From Actinomycetota bacterium (GTDB lineage: Bacteria > Actinomycetota > Acidimicrobiia > IMCC26256 > PALSA-610): 16,421 nt of DNA. The stretch covers positions 1 through 16,421 of the forward strand of contig SXJQ01000116.1 of the NCBI GenBank assembly GCA_005779345.1. Reading direction: 5' to 3'. The notes beneath the pieces are model-generated. The model searched no databases. It was given only the letters and a program-made list of their open reading frames with translations, and had not been told where the DNA came from. Below are positions 14,040 through 16,421 of this stretch, piece by piece (position 1 is the stretch's first letter; each line of letters starts with the position of its first letter). Both the position numbers and the translations under genes were made by a program.

Positions 14040-14888
14040 ATGGCGTTCGTGGTGCGCCCCGACGGCACACGGATCCACTACGAGGTTTCGGGTCGGCGCA
14101 ACGGCTCACCGGTCTTGATGATCCAAGGCCTCGGCGCCGACGCGCGCGGCTGGGCGATGCAGCGCGCGCGTTTCGGACGGACCCATCGCGTGATCACCGT
14201 CGACAACCGCGGGGTCGGCCGTTCCGACGTGCCGCCGGGGCCGTACGAGTTGTTCGAGATGGCCGATGATGCGCTCGCGTGTCTCGACGACGCCGAGATC
14301 GACACCGCGCACGTGATGGGCGCTTCGATGGGCGGGATCCTCGCCCAGGTGATCGGCGTGATGCACCCCGAGCGGACGCGGTCGTTGGTGTTGGCCTGCA
14401 CGGCATGTCGACATCACACCTGGCGGCGCGAGTTGCTCACTGAGTGGCGCGAGCAGGTGGGCGCCCACGGCATGCACGCGCTCGCGAGCGGCGAGGGATT
14501 GTCGTGGCTCGTGGGTTCGCGGCTCCAGCGTCGGTTCGGCGCGTTCATCAACGTGCTCGCGCGGGTCGTGCTGCAGACCGACCCCAAGGCATTCGTCGCG
14601 CAGGTCGACGCCATTCTCGACATGAGCGACGACCTCCGCGGGCAACTGCACGAGATCGCGGTGCCGACGCTCGTCATCACCGGGTCGCAGGATTCGCTGA
14701 CCCCGCTGGGCGATGCGGAGGAAATCGCCGAGCTGATCCCGGACACGCGCTTGGTCGTGCTGTCGGGCGCGGCGCACGGCCTGATGGCCGAGGCCCCGAA
14801 CGCGTTCAACGATGCCGTCTTGCGCTTCCTCGCCGAATGCGACGCGTCGGCCCGCAATGGGTGTCAGGGCGTCAGAACGAGCGGGTGA
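14040..14888 (+). CDS. alpha/beta hydrolase
   Basis: The 282-residue product is a complete alpha/beta-hydrolase. It has the N-terminal strand pair DGTRIHYEVSG and the oxyanion-hole region MIQGLGADARGW. The VDNRGVGRSD turn is followed by the nucleophile elbow GASMGG with Ser96. The acid is probably Asp218 in TGSQDSLTP, and the base His246 in GAAHGLMAEAP. The motifs fit esterase, lipase or haloperoxidase-like members, and the substrate cannot be told from sequence. The gene starts two bases after the acyltransferase-like stop and closes the nadB-lysS run. No clear ribosome binding site is seen, so coupling is likely. Its last 17 bases overlap the 3' end of the prenyl synthase gene on the other strand. 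Confidence 0.85.
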   Translation: MAFVVRPDGTRIHYEVSGRRNGSPVLMIQGLGADARGWAMQRARFGRTHRVITVDNRGVGRSDVPPGPYELFEMADDALACLDDAEIDTAHVMGASMGGILAQVIGVMHPERTRSLVLACTACRHHTWRRELLTEWREQVGAHGMHALASGEGLSWLVGSRLQRRFGAFINVLARVVLQTDPKAFVAQVDAILDMSDDLRGQLHEIAVPTLVITGSQDSLTPLGDAEEIAELIPDTRLVVLSGAAHGLMAEAPNAFNDAVLRFLAECDASARNGCQGVRTSG

Positions 14889-15846
14889 CGAGACCGTCGA
14901 CCATCGTGGCGAGGCGGTCGCACACCAACGGGTCGAGCGCTTCGGCACCTGTGAGACATTCGCGCGCCTTGCCGGCGTGGGTGCGCGCGACGGCGAGGCT
15001 CGCGTCGATCACGTCGGCCGCGATCACGCGTTGGCGCGCCGCTTCGACATCGGGCCACTCGAGCTTGCGGCCGAGCATCGCGCAGAGGTCGGCGTCGCCC
15101 GCCGCGGCGTGGATCACCGGCAGCGTGTAGACGCCTTCGTGCAGGTCGTTGCCACTCGGTTTGCCCAACTCGGCCTCCGACTGGGTGAGGTCGAGGACGT
15201 CGTCGACGATCTGGAAGCACATGCCGAGATGGTGGCCGAACTGGGTGAGTGCATCGAGGGTCGCGGGATCGACGCGACTCACCATGCCGCCGACGCGAGC
15301 TGCGGTGGCGAGCAACGAGGCGGTCTTGCCCTCGATGGAACTCAGGTAGCTCTCCTCGGTGCGTTCCGCATTGAAGAGGAACTGGAGCTCGAGGATCTGG
15401 CCGCGGCAGAGCTCGCCGATCGTGTCGGCGAGCAATGCCGCGACATCGGCTCCGAGCGACGCCGCGAGCGACGAGGCGCGGGCGAGCAAGAAGTCGCCGG
15501 CGAGGATCGCGGTGATGTTCGACCAGCGAGCGTTGACGCTCGGGACACCGCGGCGGGTCGCGGCCTCGTCGATCACGTCGTCGTGGTAGAGCGAACCGAG
15601 GTGCACGAGCTCGACCGAGGCCGCGCCCGTGAGGATGTCGGCCGACGCGGGGGCGATTCCGCCAGCGGCGTACGCCGCGCAGATCGCGAGTGTCGGCCGC
15701 AGCCGCTTGCCGCCGGCCTTGAGCAGATGCTCGGCGACCTCGCCGAGGAAGCGGTCGTCGTGGCCGACGGCGTCGGACAGGCGCGCCTCGCAGCGGGCGA
15801 GATCGCCGGGGAGGGGTTCGATGGCCAGGTCGTCGAGGATGCTCAC
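14872..15846 (-). CDS. trans-polyprenyl diphosphate synthase, probably long-chain (menaquinone side chain)
   Basis: The enzyme adds isopentenyl diphosphate units to an allylic diphosphate. The 324-residue protein has GGKRLRP (45-51) and the first aspartate-rich motif DDVID at 89-93, in LGSLYHDDVIDEA. GKTASLLATA carries Lys174, and the second aspartate-rich motif DDVLD is at 215-219. Residues four and five before the first motif are Ser and Gly rather than aromatic, which in this family goes with long products. I infer a hexa- to nonaprenyl synthase for menaquinone. Start is GTG (15846-15844 on the minus strand), without Shine-Dalgarno sequence but with a TAGCCT box nine bases upstream. It is convergent with the hydrolase and divergent from clpC. 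Confidence 0.92.
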   Translation of the reverse strand: MSILDDLAIEPLPGDLARCEARLSDAVGHDDRFLGEVAEHLLKAGGKRLRPTLAICAAYAAGGIAPASADILTGAASVELVHLGSLYHDDVIDEAATRRGVPSVNARWSNITAILAGDFLLARASSLAASLGADVAALLADTIGELCRGQILELQFLFNAERTEESYLSSIEGKTASLLATAARVGGMVSRVDPATLDALTQFGHHLGMCFQIVDDVLDLTQSEAELGKPSGNDLHEGVYTLPVIHAAAGDADLCAMLGRKLEWPDVEAARQRVIAADVIDASLAVARTHAGKARECLTGAEALDPLVCDRLATMVDGLVTRSF

Positions 15847-15850
15847 CGGT

Positions 15851-15863
15851 CGGCGAGGCTAAT
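15851..15863 (-). promoter_or_regulatory. candidate leaderless promoter of the prenyl synthase gene
   Basis: Read on the minus strand, the bases are ATTAGCCTCGCCG, with the TAGCCT box (15861-15856) nine bases before the GTG start. This 13-mer differs from the folP upstream sequence (2064-2076) at one position. The shared extension beyond the hexamer makes this the best-supported promoter in the window. No -35 element is obvious. Confidence 0.5.
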
Positions 15864-15907
15864 GGGAATGGAATCGCCCGGCCGAGTGTCGTTGCCCCTT
15901 CATCGCT

Positions 15908-15923
15908 CCCGGAGTCGTCCGGG
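15908..15923. repeat. short inverted repeat in the prenyl synthase/clpC intergenic region
   Basis: CCCGGA and TCCGGG form a perfect 6-bp stem around a 4-base GTCG loop. It lies about 45 bp upstream of the predicted prenyl synthase -10 box and 50 bp upstream of the clpC one. There is no T-run, so it is not a standard terminator. It may be a protein-binding site or chance in GC-rich sequence. Confidence 0.35.
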
Positions 15924-15931
15924 AAACGCCG

Positions 15932-15973
15932 ATCGACCGGCAACTCGCGAATTTCGGCGGAACCTCGGTCGAT
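15932..15973. promoter_or_regulatory. nested inverted repeats in front of clpC (candidate operator)
   Basis: ATCGACCG at 15932-15939 and CGGTCGAT at 15966-15973 are perfect inverted copies, 34 bp start to start, about three helical turns. Almost exactly midway lies a second inverted repeat, CGAATTTCG (15948-15956, centre 15952). The right arm ends at the first base of a possible -10 box for clpC. I found no match to the ClgR operator as I remember it, so the binding protein is unknown. Confidence 0.4.
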
Positions 15974-15978
15974 AAGAT
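15973..15978 (+). promoter_or_regulatory. possible -10 box of clpC
   Basis: TAAGAT (TANNNT) is the most AT-rich hexamer in the divergent gap and would give a 5' leader of about 50 bases before the GTG at 16035. No clear TTGACA-like -35 box is found 16-18 bp upstream; the sequence there is AATTTC. Confidence 0.3.
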
Positions 15979-16034
15979 GACTGAACAGCCGGCGTCCCCG
16001 GATTCCGGCCGGTCTCCCAGAGAGGCGGTACCCA

Positions 16035-16421
16035 GTGTTCGAGCGCTTCACGGACCGAGCCCGACGGGTCGTCGTCCTCGCGCAGGAGGAGGCCCGCCTC
16101 CTCAACCACAACTACATCGGGACCGAGCACATCCTGCTCGGCTTGATCCACGAGGGCGAAGGGGTCGCCGCCAAGGCGCTCGAGAGCCTCGGGATCAGCC
16201 TCGAAGCGGTGCGCGCCCAGGTCGAAGAGATCATCGGCCACGGCGGGAGCACCCCGTCGGGTCACATCCCCTTCACGCCCCGCGCGAAGAAGGTGCTCGA
16301 GCTGTCGCTGCGTGAGGCCCTCCAGCTCGGCCACAACTACATCGGGACCGAGCACATCCTGCTCGGGCTGATCCGCGAAGGCGAAGGCGTCGCGGCACAG
16401 GTGCTCGTCAAGCTCGGCGCC
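16035..16421 (+). CDS. clpC: ATP-dependent Clp protease ATP-binding subunit ClpC, 5' part (3' end outside window)
   Basis: ClpC is the AAA+ unfoldase that feeds substrates to ClpP. The 129 visible codons encode the N-terminal adaptor-binding domain. It begins MFERFTDRARRVV and contains two Clp-N repeats, each with HNYIGTEHILLGLI and EGEGVAA, joined by GHIPFTPRAKKVLELS. This is nearly identical to the mycobacterial ClpC1 N-domain as I recall it, so the call is firm although both ATPase domains lie beyond the window. The start is GTG 16035, with a weak AGAGG at 16021-16025 upstream. Neither the M-domain nor the Walker motifs can be seen. clpC after lysS matches actinobacterial gene order, although lsr2, which lies between them in mycobacteria, is missing here. 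Confidence 0.96.
   Translation, partial: MFERFTDRARRVVVLAQEEARLLNHNYIGTEHILLGLIHEGEGVAAKALESLGISLEAVRAQVEEIIGHGGSTPSGHIPFTPRAKKVLELSLREALQLGHNYIGTEHILLGLIREGEGVAAQVLVKLGA
16106..16141 (+). repeat. 36-bp perfect direct repeat within clpC, copy 1
   Basis: This stretch (coding the HNYIGTEHILLG core of the first Clp-N repeat) is identical base for base to 16331-16366, 225 bp (75 codons) downstream. The protein repeat is known in ClpA/ClpC; the complete identity at synonymous positions is the notable part. Confidence 0.9.
16331..16366 (+). repeat. 36-bp perfect direct repeat within clpC, copy 2
   Basis: Second copy of the 36-bp stretch at 16106-16141, coding the same core in the second Clp-N repeat. 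The bases immediately outside the repeat differ on both sides. Confidence 0.9.

Noticed and set aside
15977..16315. 112-codon frame starting just after the possible clpC -10 box
   Set aside because: It is out of frame with clpC and overlaps its strongly conserved N-domain; the translation has no recognisable features.
1..16421. A new defence, mobile or secondary-metabolite system
   Set aside because: Nearly every gene is a recognised housekeeping function in a known actinobacterial order. There are no transposases, integrases, nucleases, toxins, direct-repeat borders or composition shifts that I can see.

Overview
The window is a gene-dense, very GC-rich stretch of bacterial chromosome. It has frequent GTG starts, 4-base start/stop overlaps, few clear Shine-Dalgarno sequences at some starts, and TANNNT-type -10 boxes placed directly in front of start codons. 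The gene order tilS-hpt-(ftsH missing)-folE-folP-folB-folK-DUF2520-panC-coaX-lysS-clpC matches the housekeeping locus I know from Mycobacterium and other Actinobacteria. Additions such as pyk, nadB and nadC make a deep-branching actinobacterium, possibly an Acidimicrobiia-like lineage, the best guess. The phylum is fairly secure; the class is inference.

Layout. 1-2048 (+): the 3' part of tilS, then hpt and folE. 2078-3438 (+): folP from its own candidate leaderless promoter, overlapped by a gene for an apparently inactive dual-specificity-phosphatase-like protein. 3468-4877 (-): pyruvate kinase with an unusual active-site loop. 4911-5737 (+): folB-folK, divergent from pyk across only 33 bp. 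5774-7577 (+): a possible 19-codon upstream ORF, a triple 12-bp repeat carrying three in-frame GTG codons, a DUF2520 Rossmann protein, and panC. 7590-14888 (+): a tight seven-gene run, nadB-nadC-coaX-lysS-epimerase-like-acyltransferase-like-alpha/beta hydrolase. 14872-15846 (-): a long-chain polyprenyl diphosphate synthase whose 3' end overlaps the hydrolase. 15847-16034: a divergent regulatory region with inverted repeats. 16035-16421 (+): the 5' end of clpC, cut by the window edge.

How the genes work together. The locus is a cofactor block. FolE, FolB, FolK and FolP make dihydropteroate for folate. PanC and CoaX cover two steps towards coenzyme A, and the DUF2520 protein may be the ketopantoate reductase. 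NadB and NadC cover two of the three de novo steps to nicotinate mononucleotide. TilS and LysS serve translation, Hpt purine salvage, Pyk glycolysis, and the prenyl synthase probably menaquinone. ftsH, panD, nadA and lsr2, which I would expect next to these genes in some relatives, are not in the window.

I see no mobile element, CRISPR array, defence system, toxin-antitoxin pair, rRNA or tRNA gene. No stretch over 300 bases lacks a gene; the longest gap is 188 bp. The most interesting signals are three recognisable folds that have lost key catalytic residues (phosphatase-like, epimerase-like, acyltransferase-like), the altered K+ site of pyruvate kinase, a shared leaderless-promoter motif, the repeat-multiplied start codon of the DUF2520 gene, and the nested inverted repeats before clpC. 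I did not find a clearly new multi-gene system.
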